Positions 36,572-46,657 of a stretch of 64,000 bases of DNA are shown in pieces. A model generated the notes under the pieces. The model saw nothing but the letters and a program-made list of their open reading frames with translations. It did not search any database and was not told where the DNA came from. Both the position numbers and the translations under genes were made by a program. Source of the DNA: Ignavibacteriales bacterium (lineage in GTDB: Bacteria > Bacteroidota > Ignavibacteria > Ignavibacteriales > Melioribacteraceae); contig JAPLFG010000003.1 of assembly GCA_026390795.1 (NCBI GenBank), positions 1,612,001 through 1,676,000 of the forward strand. Reading direction: 5' to 3'. Every line of letters starts with the position of its first letter. Positions within the stretch are counted from its first letter, which is position 1.

Positions 36572-37498
36572 TTAATCGAGTTTAACATGTTCATATTCAT
36601 GAGTGTGCTGAAGATTGAAAATAATCTTTCCCTGTTCATCAGTTGAATACGCTTTTATAAATCGTGCACCCCAAACGATTTCGTTATAACGGTAAGAATA
36701 GCGAGAATGAACAACCTGGCTAAATGTATCATCAAAACCTTTTACGAGAATCAAGAACTCCGCATGCATTGATTCTAACTCTGTTTGGGTTTTGCCAAAA
36801 AGAGGACTGTTTTCGTCAATAGCATGTACAACCGTCCAATTAAGGGGGAAAAAATAGACAGATGTGCGCTCAAGTTTAAGATCAAGATAACGCCGCGGCT
36901 GATCCTTTGCATTAAAATCTACATATGAAAAAAGAATTTTAGCTTCAATTTCCATCAAATTAGTATTACGCTGATTTGCAATCCGAAACATCAATGCATT
37001 TATCTTCTGATAAGGAGCAACGATTATATTCTTGCTGTAAAGTATTCTTGCCGAAGGTTTCGAAAATCTTCCATAGAGCAAACCGGTTATTATTGCAAAT
37101 GCAAGTAAACCTGTCATTGCCTCAAGTGCAGCAATAATATTTGTTGTAAAGCCGATTGGAATAATTCCGCCGTATCCAACGGTTGTAAATGTTTGCACAC
37201 TGAAGAAAAATGTGTCAAAAAAAGAATCTACACCTAATCTTCCATGCGTTCCTTGTATTTGACCCGGTCCAATGAAATAATAGATAAGAGCAAAAACCAA
37301 ATTCATCGAGAGATAGAAAAGAAGAATTAATAAAAAGAATCTTGGCCATGAAAGATTGATTAATTTTTGATAAATGTCCTTGTGATGAAAACCGGCACCT
37401 GTACGCTTCATATTGAACGTGCCGTCATGATTTATTAATCGTCCGGCATTGCTTAAATATTTTTCACCAAGCCCCGGGTCCATAGATTTATGATTCAT
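36572..37498 (-). CDS. Inward-rectifier-type K+ channel (KirBac-like)
   Basis: The 308 residues have the Kir plan: an amphipathic slide helix (around DIYQKLINLSWP), outer helix (about 53-76), pore helix and selectivity filter Thr106-Val-Gly-Tyr-Gly110, inner helix (about 119-140) and a C-terminal Kir immunoglobulin-like cytoplasmic domain (RIANQRNTNLMEIEAKILFSY onwards). Bacterial Kir channels conduct K+ and respond to lipid and pH. The gene begins 7 bp after the stop of the PLP decarboxylase, so the two are co-transcribed. Confidence 0.92.
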   Translation of the reverse strand: MNHKSMDPGLGEKYLSNAGRLINHDGTFNMKRTGAGFHHKDIYQKLINLSWPRFFLLILLFYLSMNLVFALIYYFIGPGQIQGTHGRLGVDSFFDTFFFSVQTFTTVGYGGIIPIGFTTNIIAALEAMTGLLAFAIITGLLYGRFSKPSARILYSKNIIVAPYQKINALMFRIANQRNTNLMEIEAKILFSYVDFNAKDQPRRYLDLKLERTSVYFFPLNWTVVHAIDENSPLFGKTQTELESMHAEFLILVKGFDDTFSQVVHSRYSYRYNEIVWGARFIKAYSTDEQGKIIFNLQHTHEYEHVKLD

Positions 37499-37505
37499 GG
37501 ATAAT

Positions 37506-38945
37506 TTACTTTCTTAATTTTTTGAAATGAATTTTGATCTCATCGAGCAAGCCGGCAAAATCACTTTTGTCTGTAAAAGGATTCATAATTGTTGTTCTTA
37601 AATAGACACGTCCTTTTGCAATTGTTTGAACGATATAAAATTTTCCATCTTCGAGCATGCTTTGCCTTATCTCTCGGTTAATATCGTCCAATTTTTCATC
37701 ATTCGTTTCGCCGTTGTTAAATCTAAAACAAACAATATTACTCTGAGGTTCAGTTAGAAGTTCAAAGTCGTTGTTGATTTTTATGAGATCTGCGAATTCT
37801 TTAGCTGCGTCATAACGGGATTCGATATATTCTCTAAGAAGTTCTTCGCCATGTATTTTCAGTTGAACAAATATTTTCAAACTCATCATTTTTTTCGTGC
37901 ATTCTATTGTTCGTTTTCCAATGTTGAACCATTCTTGCTCGGTATCTTTATTCCATAAGTAAGAGGCTTTTTGCGCAAAGGATTCGTAAGAATCATTATT
38001 GTTTTTGAAACTGACTCCGGTGACTAATCCGGGCGAAAGAAGCATTTTGTGAAAATCAATTACTACCGAGTCCGCTTTTTCTACACCGGCGATCAAATGT
38101 TTGTATTTATTGCTTAGCATCACTCCGCCGCCATGAGCCGCATCGATATGAAACCATAATTTTTTTTCGATGCAGAAGTTCGCAATCTCATTTATCTTAT
38201 CATAAGTTCCGGTTGAAGTTGTGCAGGCGCTTGCGACAACAGCAATAACCTTTTTGTTTTCATTAATAAATTTGTTGTAAAGGTTATTCAGTTCGGTCAT
38301 ATCCATCTGAAAATCTTTATCAGCGGGAACCTTTACCACACCGTTTCCTAAGCCCAGTATTTTGCCGGCTCTTGAAATACTGTAATGCGCTTCTTCGGAA
38401 ACAAGAATTATGAAATCTTGACCGTTTTTTAATCCTTCTTCCCAAACATCATAGTCAATAATTTTTTGACGTGCCGCAAGCAATGCAGTCAAGTTGCCAA
38501 GAGAACCGCCAGATGTTAATACACCGCCGCTCTTTTCTCCATAACCGATCTTTTTACAAAGCCAATCGGTTACAATTTTTTCCATCGCGGTTGAAGTCTC
38601 TCCGGTTTCATAAATAACCATTCCGGCATTTAACAATGCAGAAACCATTTCACTTAGTATAGTATATGGTATCGGAACCGCTACCTGATGGCCGATATAA
38701 CGAGGATGATGAAGATGGACCGAATTGTTCAACGTTTCCGCAATTATTTCCTCAAAACTTAAGTTTTCGGCAGACATTTTTTCTTGCCAGAATCGAAGCA
38801 TTTCATCCGGATTTTTCCATGGAATCGCTTTGTCAATTTTCCGGCTGTAACAATTAGAAAGATAATCCGCTATTTGGTCAATAAGCTTGTGACCCTCATT
38901 TCTAAACAGTTCGGAGCTGAAGGCATCATTAAGTTTTGAACTCAT
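37506..38945 (-). CDS. PLP-dependent group II amino-acid decarboxylase
   Basis: The 479-residue protein has the group II decarboxylase signature: HHPRYIGHQ substrate loop, TSGGSLGNLTALLAAR phosphate-binding segment, HIDAAHGGG with the cofactor-contacting Asp, and the PLP lysine in VIDFHKMLLSPG. Relatives decarboxylate aspartate, glutamate, diaminobutyrate or aromatic amino acids; the substrate cannot be read from the sequence. It has no signal peptide. It is the first gene of a two-gene operon with the K+ channel. Decarboxylation consumes a cytoplasmic proton, which may tie it to pH or ion balance. Confidence 0.9.
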   Translation of the reverse strand: MSSKLNDAFSSELFRNEGHKLIDQIADYLSNCYSRKIDKAIPWKNPDEMLRFWQEKMSAENLSFEEIIAETLNNSVHLHHPRYIGHQVAVPIPYTILSEMVSALLNAGMVIYETGETSTAMEKIVTDWLCKKIGYGEKSGGVLTSGGSLGNLTALLAARQKIIDYDVWEEGLKNGQDFIILVSEEAHYSISRAGKILGLGNGVVKVPADKDFQMDMTELNNLYNKFINENKKVIAVVASACTTSTGTYDKINEIANFCIEKKLWFHIDAAHGGGVMLSNKYKHLIAGVEKADSVVIDFHKMLLSPGLVTGVSFKNNNDSYESFAQKASYLWNKDTEQEWFNIGKRTIECTKKMMSLKIFVQLKIHGEELLREYIESRYDAAKEFADLIKINNDFELLTEPQSNIVCFRFNNGETNDEKLDDINREIRQSMLEDGKFYIVQTIAKGRVYLRTTIMNPFTDKSDFAGLLDEIKIHFKKLRK

Positions 38946-39055
38946 ATTGTTTCCATATAATTAAGGTGACTGTTTTAGTATTTATGTAATTTATGAATGA
39001 CAAATTACAAATCTTTGTTTTACTATATAAACGATTAATTGGAAAGAATTGTCAT

Positions 39056-39964
39056 ATGAAAAAATACTTTATCAGTTTTTTATTTATTCTTTTTGCGGCA
39101 ATATTTATTAGCTGCAGCTCAGATCTTAAAGAAAAGGGAAGCGCCAAATATATTTCTGGAATAAATGAATGGCATGCAAAACGGGTAAGTAATCTTAAGA
39201 AAGAAAACGGGTGGTTAAATCTCGCCGGTCTTTATTGGCTGAAACCCGGGGAGAACAAATTCGGAACCGACAAAACAAACGATGTCATTTTCCCTAAAGG
39301 AAGAGCACCCGCTTTTATTGGCTCTCTGTTTCTTAAAGATTCAATTGTGACATTAAAAGTGAATGAGGGTGTAGAAGTAAAAAATAACGGCGAAAGAGTT
39401 GCAAAACTTGAATTGAAAAATGATACTCAGGGCGAAACAGTTTTAGCTCTTGGTTCTTTAAGATGGTTTATTATCAAACGCGGTGATAAATATGGTGTAC
39501 GCTTGCGAGATTTAGAAAGTGAACTACTGAAAACTTTTCAAGGAATTGAAACTTACCCGATAAATTCAGACTGGAAGCTCGAAGCAAAATTGGAATCATA
39601 TAATCCACCCCAAAAAGTTGCTGTACCGAATGTTCTTGGTATGGTTGATACTTCACTAGTTGCCGCAGCGCTTGTATTTGAAAAAGACGGAGTTGTATAT
39701 AAACTCGATCCAATAGATGAAGGGAAACAATACTTTGTAATTTTTGCCGATGAAACAAGCGGCGGCGAAACTTATGGCGCGGGAAGATTTTTATATGTTG
39801 ATAAAGCGGATTCTACCGGAAAAATATATATTGATTTCAATAAAGCATATAATCCGCCGTGTGCTTTCACAAAATATGCTACTTGTCCATTACCGCCTAA
39901 ACAAAATCATCTGCAATTGAAAATTACAGCCGGAGAAAAAATGTTTCATGGCGAAGAGCATTAA
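39056..39964 (+). CDS. DUF1684 lipoprotein
   Basis: I start at ATG 39056, with GGAAAG about 10 bases upstream, instead of 38993, because it leaves a proper lipoprotein signal MKKYFISFLFILFAAIFISC. The 302-residue product has the DUF1684 pattern: INEWHAKRVSNLKKENGWLNLAGLYWL at the N-terminus, an FGTDKTNDVIFP strand, and the C-terminal block IDFNKAYNPPCAFTKYATCPLPP-KQN. These conserved Cys, Asn and Pro residues suggest an enzyme or metal site, but the family has no proven function. It is divergent from the decarboxylase and convergent with the amylase. Confidence 0.85.
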   Translation: MKKYFISFLFILFAAIFISCSSDLKEKGSAKYISGINEWHAKRVSNLKKENGWLNLAGLYWLKPGENKFGTDKTNDVIFPKGRAPAFIGSLFLKDSIVTLKVNEGVEVKNNGERVAKLELKNDTQGETVLALGSLRWFIIKRGDKYGVRLRDLESELLKTFQGIETYPINSDWKLEAKLESYNPPQKVAVPNVLGMVDTSLVAAALVFEKDGVVYKLDPIDEGKQYFVIFADETSGGETYGAGRFLYVDKADSTGKIYIDFNKAYNPPCAFTKYATCPLPPKQNHLQLKITAGEKMFHGEEH

Positions 39965-40018
39965 ACGCTTTTTTGATACCTCTCCGTTATGAATATCTTC
40001 CGGTAAAGAACAACATTA

Positions 40019-41854
40019 TTAATTGATGATCTTAAAAATTTCCGCTCGCGAGCCATCAATCGCGAGCTTCATATCAGAATCGAGTTGAACTTCTTTTTGA
40101 GTTATTACATTGATCAATTTAGATTTCTCGGAAATAAAATCTTTCATCATCTTCAGATCTGCGTAACTATTGGATTTATTGTTGTTCACAACAACCATCA
40201 TCTTTTCCTTTTCAAGCGTTCTAAAATAAATATATACATCATGCTCGGGTGGAAAGTGGGTTAGTTTTCCAGTAGAAAGTGCCGGATAATTATTTCTGAT
40301 ATGAAGCAAGTTTCGTAGAAAATTAAAAATATCATTTTCTTCCATGGTTCTTCCACCTTGCGTGAAAGCATCGCGTTTATCATTCGGGAATCCGCCGGGA
40401 AACGGCTCGCGTATTTTACCATGATCGTCGGTTCCGACAATTCCAATTTCGGAACCGTAAAAGATTTGCGGAATTCCTCGTGTGGTCAACAAAAGTGTAT
40501 AGATGATCTTAGCTTTATCAACATTGCCTTTTGCAAAGTACATTACACGTGGTAGATCGTGATTATCTGCAAATGTTACTAAGTTATTTGGGTTTTTATA
40601 TAAGTAATCTTCCGAGAGAACTTCAAAAATTTTGTAAAGATTATTATCGCCGGTTAAATATTTAATTAGAACATCACGCAAACCGAAATCGGTTATTGCC
40701 GGAAGGTTGGTGTTAAAGTCGCGCGGCAAAAAAGTATTCTTTTGATATCCGGCTAAAAATGCCGGAGTACCGCTCCATACCTCGCCGACAATATTTGTTG
40801 TTGGATATTCATCCGTTACGGTTTTGGCCCAGCGAGCCATAAATTTTTGATTGTTGTAAGGATAAGTATCTTCCCGGATCGCGTCGATACCGGCATACTC
40901 CATCCACCAAATTGTATTTTGAATTATATAATTAGCTACAAATGGATTTTCCTGGTTGATGTCCGGCATTGAATTTACAAACCAGCCGCGTTCAATATGT
41001 TTTATTGTTGAACTGTCTGCATGCGGATCTGTAAAAACCATTTTGTTATGGTCCGCATCAAGGTGATTTTCTTTCGTCCCGTTTGTCCAATTAGGTGTTG
41101 GCGGATTTTTCAGCCACGGATGATCGTCGCTGAAATGATTTGAAACGTGATCAAGAATAATTTTAAGATTACGCTTATGCGCCTCATCAACAAATTTCTT
41201 ATAGAGTGCATTCGTACCAAGCCGAGGATCGACATTATAGAAATCGGTTGTTGCATAACCGTGGTAAGACCGGAAAGTGTTGTTCTCGGTAAGCGGTGTA
41301 GACCAAATAGCCGTGATTCCCAAGTCTTTGATGTAATCAAGTTTGTTAATCATTCCTTGTATATCGCCGCCGGCACGGTTTTGTCCCGGAATCTTATTCA
41401 TATAATCTGAATATCCAGGGATTGAATCGTTTGAAGTATCGCCGTTGCAAAAGCGATCCGGCATAATCAAATAAATAATATCTTTACCCGAGAAACCTTG
41501 AAAACGATTTATGAGGTTTTCCCTTTTGAGAATCGGAAATGTTACATCAGTTTTTTCTGTGCCTCTTGTTAATGTAAGACGGTAATTATCAGGTTTAATG
41601 TTGCCGGGAATTTCAATATCAATAAAGGCATAAGATGGATTTGTAGTTTTATTTACTCTTACAACTTTCACTCTAGCATCGTTGAATTTTGCAGAAACGT
41701 CTTTAAGGTTCTCACCGTAAACCATTAATTGAATTTTGTTCAATTTCATACCGGCCCACCAATTCGGCGGTTCAATTTTGTTAACATTTATCTTTTGACA
41801 ATAGAGTGTTATAGAAAAAAATAAAATGAGTAGGATTGAAAAAACAGTTTTCAT
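40019..41854 (-). CDS. Secreted GH13 alpha-amylase / cyclomaltodextrinase-like
   Basis: The 611 residues comprise a signal peptide (ending LYCQ), an N-terminal immunoglobulin-like domain (about 20-115) typical of cyclomaltodextrinase/neopullulanase relatives, the GH13 barrel and a C-terminal sheet domain. The catalytic residues are visible: nucleophile Asp329 in DAIREDTYPY, acid/base Glu358 in IVGEVWSG and Asp433 in FADNHDLPR. It would hydrolyse maltodextrins in the periplasm. It lies 15 bp after the DUF5686 outer-membrane gene, forming an operon. Confidence 0.93.
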   Translation of the reverse strand: MKTVFSILLILFFSITLYCQKINVNKIEPPNWWAGMKLNKIQLMVYGENLKDVSAKFNDARVKVVRVNKTTNPSYAFIDIEIPGNIKPDNYRLTLTRGTEKTDVTFPILKRENLINRFQGFSGKDIIYLIMPDRFCNGDTSNDSIPGYSDYMNKIPGQNRAGGDIQGMINKLDYIKDLGITAIWSTPLTENNTFRSYHGYATTDFYNVDPRLGTNALYKKFVDEAHKRNLKIILDHVSNHFSDDHPWLKNPPTPNWTNGTKENHLDADHNKMVFTDPHADSSTIKHIERGWFVNSMPDINQENPFVANYIIQNTIWWMEYAGIDAIREDTYPYNNQKFMARWAKTVTDEYPTTNIVGEVWSGTPAFLAGYQKNTFLPRDFNTNLPAITDFGLRDVLIKYLTGDNNLYKIFEVLSEDYLYKNPNNLVTFADNHDLPRVMYFAKGNVDKAKIIYTLLLTTRGIPQIFYGSEIGIVGTDDHGKIREPFPGGFPNDKRDAFTQGGRTMEENDIFNFLRNLLHIRNNYPALSTGKLTHFPPEHDVYIYFRTLEKEKMMVVVNNNKSNSYADLKMMKDFISEKSKLINVITQKEVQLDSDMKLAIDGSRAEIFKIIN

Positions 41855-41869
41855 TTTTGTCTCAAATAA

Positions 41870-44308
41870 TTAAAGTATAGGTGTGTTTATTCCAAACGAG
41901 AAATTCTCTCTGCCTAGATAATTAAGTTTCCATGTAAATTCCAGGCGGAACGGAAACAGCGCATGACCAATTCCAAAACCAATTTCGTAAAACGGACTTT
42001 TATATTCAGTAAAGAATTGCGGAATAGTGCTTAACGGATCCGGGAAGATCTGCTTGCTTTTTGGAGAAATCGTTGATAGAACCGCGTTGAAATGGAGGCT
42101 TAAATTTAATTGAAGATCAGTGATAAATGTTAAACCGAACAATCTGAATATCTCATCATTAAAATTGTTCTCTAGAGAGAAAATCAAAACACGGTCTCCA
42201 AAAACTTCTCCGGTTCTAATTGTACGCAGTGTAAACGATTGACTTGAACTTTCAATGTTGCCGGGCAAAGCATACATCATTTGAAAAGGAACAGGTCCGT
42301 CTGAATAGACTCCGTTCAAAACAAAATTCATACTGGCTGATTTAAATGTTGGTAAGTAGCCGTTAAGAGAAAACCGGTACAGTTGAAAATCAAGACCGCT
42401 CTTAAGTGTGCTTGCGTCGCTTAGTAATGCGTCTCCGGAAAGAAGAAAATTAAATTTGTTTTGTTGCCCCATTCTTCTTCTAAAATATCCGTCTTCTATA
42501 TATTTGCGGAAATCTAATTGAAATCCAGTAGTAAATGCATTTGTCTTGGTTTCATAAATCATCCGGTTCTTCTCATACGATTTGCCTGTGTTGAGAATAG
42601 AAAAGTCGGAATTGTTATAAGCGTTATTATCGGTTCTATTAAAAAATCCGGCGCTGAGACGTAGAATTGGAAAAACTTCACTCCACAGTTTTACAGAAAA
42701 TCCTTTTGTATAGTAGTAATCTCTAAAATCGTACTTACCTAAAAGATTTGTGAGAGTTGAAGTAAGTTTGTTAAATCTTATTGATTCCTTGAAGAGGTCA
42801 ATGATCTTATCATATGCAGTAATGGAAATGGAATGAGTTCTGTATTCGCCTAAATAATATGTTGAAGAAAAATCTGTTTTAAATATTTTATCTGAAAATC
42901 CGTATGAAAAATCCAAGCTTGAATTGAGACGTTTATCATCTGCTTGAGATATATTCGCGCCGAAGTTAAGAGTGTGCCCCTCAACCTTATTAAATGAATA
43001 AATCGATAGGGGTCCGGTGACCGACAGATTATCATTTATATAGACGGAGGTAGAAAGAAATGAAAACCGGTCCCAAAAAGTTTTTGGGACGGTTTCGAGA
43101 CTATCAATTCTTTTATATGCGTTAATTTCTTCCATAGAATTGGGAATGGTCTGCGTTGATTTCCAATAAGTGGAATCTTTTTTATCTGCATCGGACAGAA
43201 CTTTTATTATTGCCATTCCGAAGAAATCATCACTGATTGGCTCGTTGATTTTATAATCGTAAAAAATGGTGTTTAGTTCAAATCCAAATTTTGCAATACC
43301 AAGAAAATTACCTTCTGCAAAAATGCGGTAGTCAATCGGCATGAAAATGTTGTCTTCAAAGGGCGCGAACTGTTGAATGATATTTATTCTGTCGAATATT
43401 TTACCCGGATTTGCAGCGTTGTTCAGATTGACGTCTAGTTTTACAAGTGAGTAGATATTATCCGCAATAAATATTTTACCAACAAAACCCGGATCGGATT
43501 TTTTCAGCGGTTCAACATGAATTTGAAAAACATTCTGTTTATCCAAAGCCAAAGTATCTTCTATAATGTAATCGTAATAATCTAATGCGTCATCGGAGAT
43601 GGGGCTGGGCAATGGTCTGCCAATAAATTGAATGTCGTCCGTATAAAAATTTTGAATTATCCTGCCTCCGGTTAAGATGTTTACGGATGAAGGTGTGTTT
43701 GCGCTTTGTTTCCTCGCAATTATTTCATCTTTGTATTGATTCGGTTTTTTAAAATATCCTCTACTTTCATTTTCTATAATTCCGCTGATCTTAAGATCTG
43801 CTGTATCTTTAGTGCCAATTGAAAATCCAACGCTGTTATTTGTTCTAGAGAAATCTCTTGTGGTTTTAACCAATCCTTTTGTGTAAGCCGCGAAAATATA
43901 TGAATTCAGTTTAGCATTCCTTTCGTGTTTTGCTTCGATTGCTCTACGAATTATCTCGAGTGCGGGGTTTTCTCCAGGGAATACAGTGATCTCTGAAAGA
44001 TGGACTGGAATTGGTTCGAGGGCGAAGTTTACAATTTTATTTGAGTTTAGAATTACTGCGATCGTATCGGATTTGTAGCCGATAAAGGAAGCAATCAATT
44101 TATAATTGCCAGGTTTCAAACGCAGTTCAAAATTCCCCTCAAAGTTTGTAGTAGTTCCGGAAGTTGTTCCGCTTATTCGTAAACTTGCAAAACTTAACGG
44201 TGAAGATGTTGGTTTATCTGTTACTTTCCCTTTAAGAATAAATTGCTGTGAAAAAGTTAGGGAAGAAAAAGTGAAAAGTATTAATGCAAAAAAAACATTT
44301 TTGTACAA
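41870..44308 (-). CDS. Outer-membrane protein with carboxypeptidase-like plug and DUF5686 barrel
   Basis: The frame is open to 44404, but a TTG at 44308 preceded by GAGG (5-base spacing) starts exactly at a signal peptide (YKNVFFALILFTFSSLTFSQ), so I prefer it: 812 residues. A carboxypeptidase-like regulatory domain follows (FILKGKVTDKPTSSPLSFAS...GNFELRLKPGNYKLIASFIGY), then the DUF5686 region and a large barrel with many aromatic strands. TonB-dependent receptors share the N-terminal domain, but no TonB plug is clear. It may take up or anchor glucans for the periplasmic amylase in the same operon; that is inference from position only. Confidence 0.8.
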   Translation of the reverse strand: MYKNVFFALILFTFSSLTFSQQFILKGKVTDKPTSSPLSFASLRISGTTSGTTTNFEGNFELRLKPGNYKLIASFIGYKSDTIAVILNSNKIVNFALEPIPVHLSEITVFPGENPALEIIRRAIEAKHERNAKLNSYIFAAYTKGLVKTTRDFSRTNNSVGFSIGTKDTADLKISGIIENESRGYFKKPNQYKDEIIARKQSANTPSSVNILTGGRIIQNFYTDDIQFIGRPLPSPISDDALDYYDYIIEDTLALDKQNVFQIHVEPLKKSDPGFVGKIFIADNIYSLVKLDVNLNNAANPGKIFDRINIIQQFAPFEDNIFMPIDYRIFAEGNFLGIAKFGFELNTIFYDYKINEPISDDFFGMAIIKVLSDADKKDSTYWKSTQTIPNSMEEINAYKRIDSLETVPKTFWDRFSFLSTSVYINDNLSVTGPLSIYSFNKVEGHTLNFGANISQADDKRLNSSLDFSYGFSDKIFKTDFSSTYYLGEYRTHSISITAYDKIIDLFKESIRFNKLTSTLTNLLGKYDFRDYYYTKGFSVKLWSEVFPILRLSAGFFNRTDNNAYNNSDFSILNTGKSYEKNRMIYETKTNAFTTGFQLDFRKYIEDGYFRRRMGQQNKFNFLLSGDALLSDASTLKSGLDFQLYRFSLNGYLPTFKSASMNFVLNGVYSDGPVPFQMMYALPGNIESSSQSFTLRTIRTGEVFGDRVLIFSLENNFNDEIFRLFGLTFITDLQLNLSLHFNAVLSTISPKSKQIFPDPLSTIPQFFTEYKSPFYEIGFGIGHALFPFRLEFTWKLNYLGRENFSFGINTPIL

Positions 44309-44491
44309 TTGAACCTCGGAGTGGTTGTGCAAATAAATTCGAATATTAAAACTTTCTTTTGTTTGCTTTCCATTTCTTGGACAAAGATAAAACATAAACT
44401 TCATTCAAAAAAGATAGAAAAGAAGCATATTTTCATTCACCGCAAAAACTTATTTTGTAATTGAGTTGTTTAGAAGATTAAAAGGAAGAGT

Positions 44492-45403
44492 ATGAAAAAA
44501 GTTCTATTGACAGGCGCGACTGGATTAATTGGTAAAAGTATTGCTGCTAAGTTAATTCAGCGCGGAGATGAAGTTACAATTTTCACCCGCTCTGTTAATA
44601 AAGCCAAAACGATTATTCCCATTGCTGCGGAATATGTTGCATGGAATCTTGAACGGGATGATTGGCAAGTTAAACTCGAAGGAAAGGATGCTGTAATTCA
44701 TCTTGCCGGTGAAAGTGTAATGGCAAAGCGATGGAACAATGAGCACAAGAAAAATATTTATAATAGCCGCATCGACTCAACTCGAATTCTGATTGAAGCA
44801 ATCGGGAAAACGGTGGATAAACCAAAAGTTTTTATATCTGCATCCGCTATTGGTTATTATGGAAATTCTGACGAGCCGGTTACGGAAAAATCAAATCCAG
44901 GCAAAGATTTTCTTGCTAATGTTGTCCGGGATTGGGAAAAGGAAACGGAAGAAGTTGAAAGACTGAGAGTTCGCAAAGTGAATATCCGCATTGGAATTGT
45001 ACTTGATAAACACGAAGGTGCTCTGGCAAGGATGATCACACCGTATAAATTTTTTATCGGCGGACCTCTTGGATCCGGTAGGCAATGGTTTCCGTGGATT
45101 CACATTAATGATGTCGCGGGGATCTTTTTATTTGCTCTCGATAATGAAAATGTTCGCGGAGTTCTAAATGCCGTTTCTCCAAATCCATTGCGAATGAACG
45201 AATTTTGCAAAACACTTGGCGGTGTAATGCATAGACCCTCTTTATTCAAAGTGCCGGCGTTTGTATTGAAAATAATTTTTGGAGAAGCTGCAGAAGTTCT
45301 ATTAGGTGGTGCGAAAGTGATACCGAAAAGAACCATTGAACTTGGTTACATCTTTAATTTTGTAAAAGCAGAAGATGCATTAAAAAATTTGTTGAAAAAA
45401 TAA
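44492..45403 (+). CDS. TIGR01777-family SDR epimerase (YfcH/SDR39U1-like)
   Basis: The 303-residue protein starts with the nucleotide-binding motif LLTGATGLIGKSIAAKL and has the subfamily segments VIHLAGESVMAKRWN, ISASAIGYYGN (the YYG catalytic region), RIGIVLDKHEGAL and WIHINDVAG. The C-terminus is the DUF1731 type (NAVSPNPLRMNEFCKTLG...). It is a cytoplasmic NAD(P)-dependent enzyme of unknown substrate. The ribosome site is AAGGAAGAG. Its stop lies 1 bp from the stop of the convergent gene. Confidence 0.92.
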   Translation: MKKVLLTGATGLIGKSIAAKLIQRGDEVTIFTRSVNKAKTIIPIAAEYVAWNLERDDWQVKLEGKDAVIHLAGESVMAKRWNNEHKKNIYNSRIDSTRILIEAIGKTVDKPKVFISASAIGYYGNSDEPVTEKSNPGKDFLANVVRDWEKETEEVERLRVRKVNIRIGIVLDKHEGALARMITPYKFFIGGPLGSGRQWFPWIHINDVAGIFLFALDNENVRGVLNAVSPNPLRMNEFCKTLGGVMHRPSLFKVPAFVLKIIFGEAAEVLLGGAKVIPKRTIELGYIFNFVKAEDALKNLLKK

Positions 45404-45404
45404 A

Positions 45405-46646
45405 TTATTCGAACCAAGATATAATTTCAAATGAACCGCAGCCAGGATACGCAGGCGGGTAAGAAGTAAGAAGCCTGTCATCGTAACGATACCGTTTGCT
45501 GAATCCATGATTTATTGTACTGCCACTTATTGTTCCGACGGCTCCTCTAATCTTTTGTGTAATACCGCCTAATAGATCAATAAATCCGGCACTAGGTCTG
45601 CTGTCGTAATCCTCTGCACCGAAAGAACCGTTTTGACAATAGATAGAAGCGTTGATGGTAATTCCATTAGTATTGTTTGCAGTATTATTTGTAACCATTA
45701 CATCTTGTTCGGCCACAATTCCCAGCATATCTGTTGAACTTGGATTAGTCCGCGGATTTGTATTATAAACAATATTATCATCAAGAAAAACACTCCCTTG
45801 ATTTCCGCTCGAACCGGATGTCGAAATTGTATACCTCCCTTTAACTGTTCCTTTCAAACGAACTTCGGCGTTCACAAAATTTATTGCTCCGTTTGGAGCG
45901 AATGTAGATGCAAGTTTATAAGTATAAGCGCCGCTACTGCTAAATTTGTATCTGACACTATCGCCTCTAAATTCGAAATAAACCAGACTATGACCGGAGA
46001 TAACAGCTCCTCCAGTTGTTGCCGAAGTTGCAACAGATGAAACTCCGGTCGGTGGAATTGCAATCTGAACCCCTTTTTGAAACCCTCCCAAAAATTTAGG
46101 CTGTGAGCTGGATGGATTTTTGACTACATTTTTTGCAATCGTTACTTTTCCAAAAAACACCGGATTATTTTGAACATTAAGATTATCATTTGTATGAAAA
46201 GGTCCCCAAACAGTATCCTTGGTAGTCCAATAAATTGTTGTTCCTGATGGCGCTTCTGCATCGGAGAAGTAAGCAAATTTAGAAAACAAACTAGGCTGAA
46301 GAATTATTTTGATAGTATTGGTTACTGTTAAAGACGCGGTAACGTATGTGCCGGTAGAAAGGAGCTGTTTGATATTTCTAACTGCGTCTGTAGTTGTAAG
46401 TACAGCAGAGATTGTCCCTCCATCAAAATTCCATGTAAATGTCTGATCTCCAATGGTTGCATCCTGGAATAACCTGCTTACAACTAAATTAACGCCGCTA
46501 TTAGCAATGTAATGTGCTTTTGCCTGAACATAGTAATTTGAGACGTTGTCGTAGGTTGCTAATCCCATGTCGTTGAAATTTTTTCCAGCAATCATAAAGA
46601 TTAAACTAAACCCGATTACTAAAAATAAAATTGCTTTACCGCCCAT
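45405..46646 (-). CDS. PilX/GspK-like surface pseudopilin candidate
   Basis: The 413 residues start MGGKAILFLVIGFSLIFMIAG, one hydrophobic helix right after Met-Gly, followed by KAHYIANSGVNLVVSRLF, which resembles the A-x-x-IAxxG helix of PilX/GspK proteins. The large C-terminal part is rich in beta strands and Ser/Thr/Asn, as expected outside the cell. The usual prepilin motif (G-F-x-x-x-E) is absent. It is the last gene of a three-gene operon (11-bp gap, ribosome site GGAG). The family call is by pattern and moderate; it could be a surface protein unrelated to pili. Confidence 0.5.
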   Translation of the reverse strand: MGGKAILFLVIGFSLIFMIAGKNFNDMGLATYDNVSNYYVQAKAHYIANSGVNLVVSRLFQDATIGDQTFTWNFDGGTISAVLTTTDAVRNIKQLLSTGTYVTASLTVTNTIKIILQPSLFSKFAYFSDAEAPSGTTIYWTTKDTVWGPFHTNDNLNVQNNPVFFGKVTIAKNVVKNPSSSQPKFLGGFQKGVQIAIPPTGVSSVATSATTGGAVISGHSLVYFEFRGDSVRYKFSSSGAYTYKLASTFAPNGAINFVNAEVRLKGTVKGRYTISTSGSSGNQGSVFLDDNIVYNTNPRTNPSSTDMLGIVAEQDVMVTNNTANNTNGITINASIYCQNGSFGAEDYDSRPSAGFIDLLGGITQKIRGAVGTISGSTINHGFSKRYRYDDRLLTSYPPAYPGCGSFEIISWFE

Positions 46647-46657
46647 AAATTACTCCA

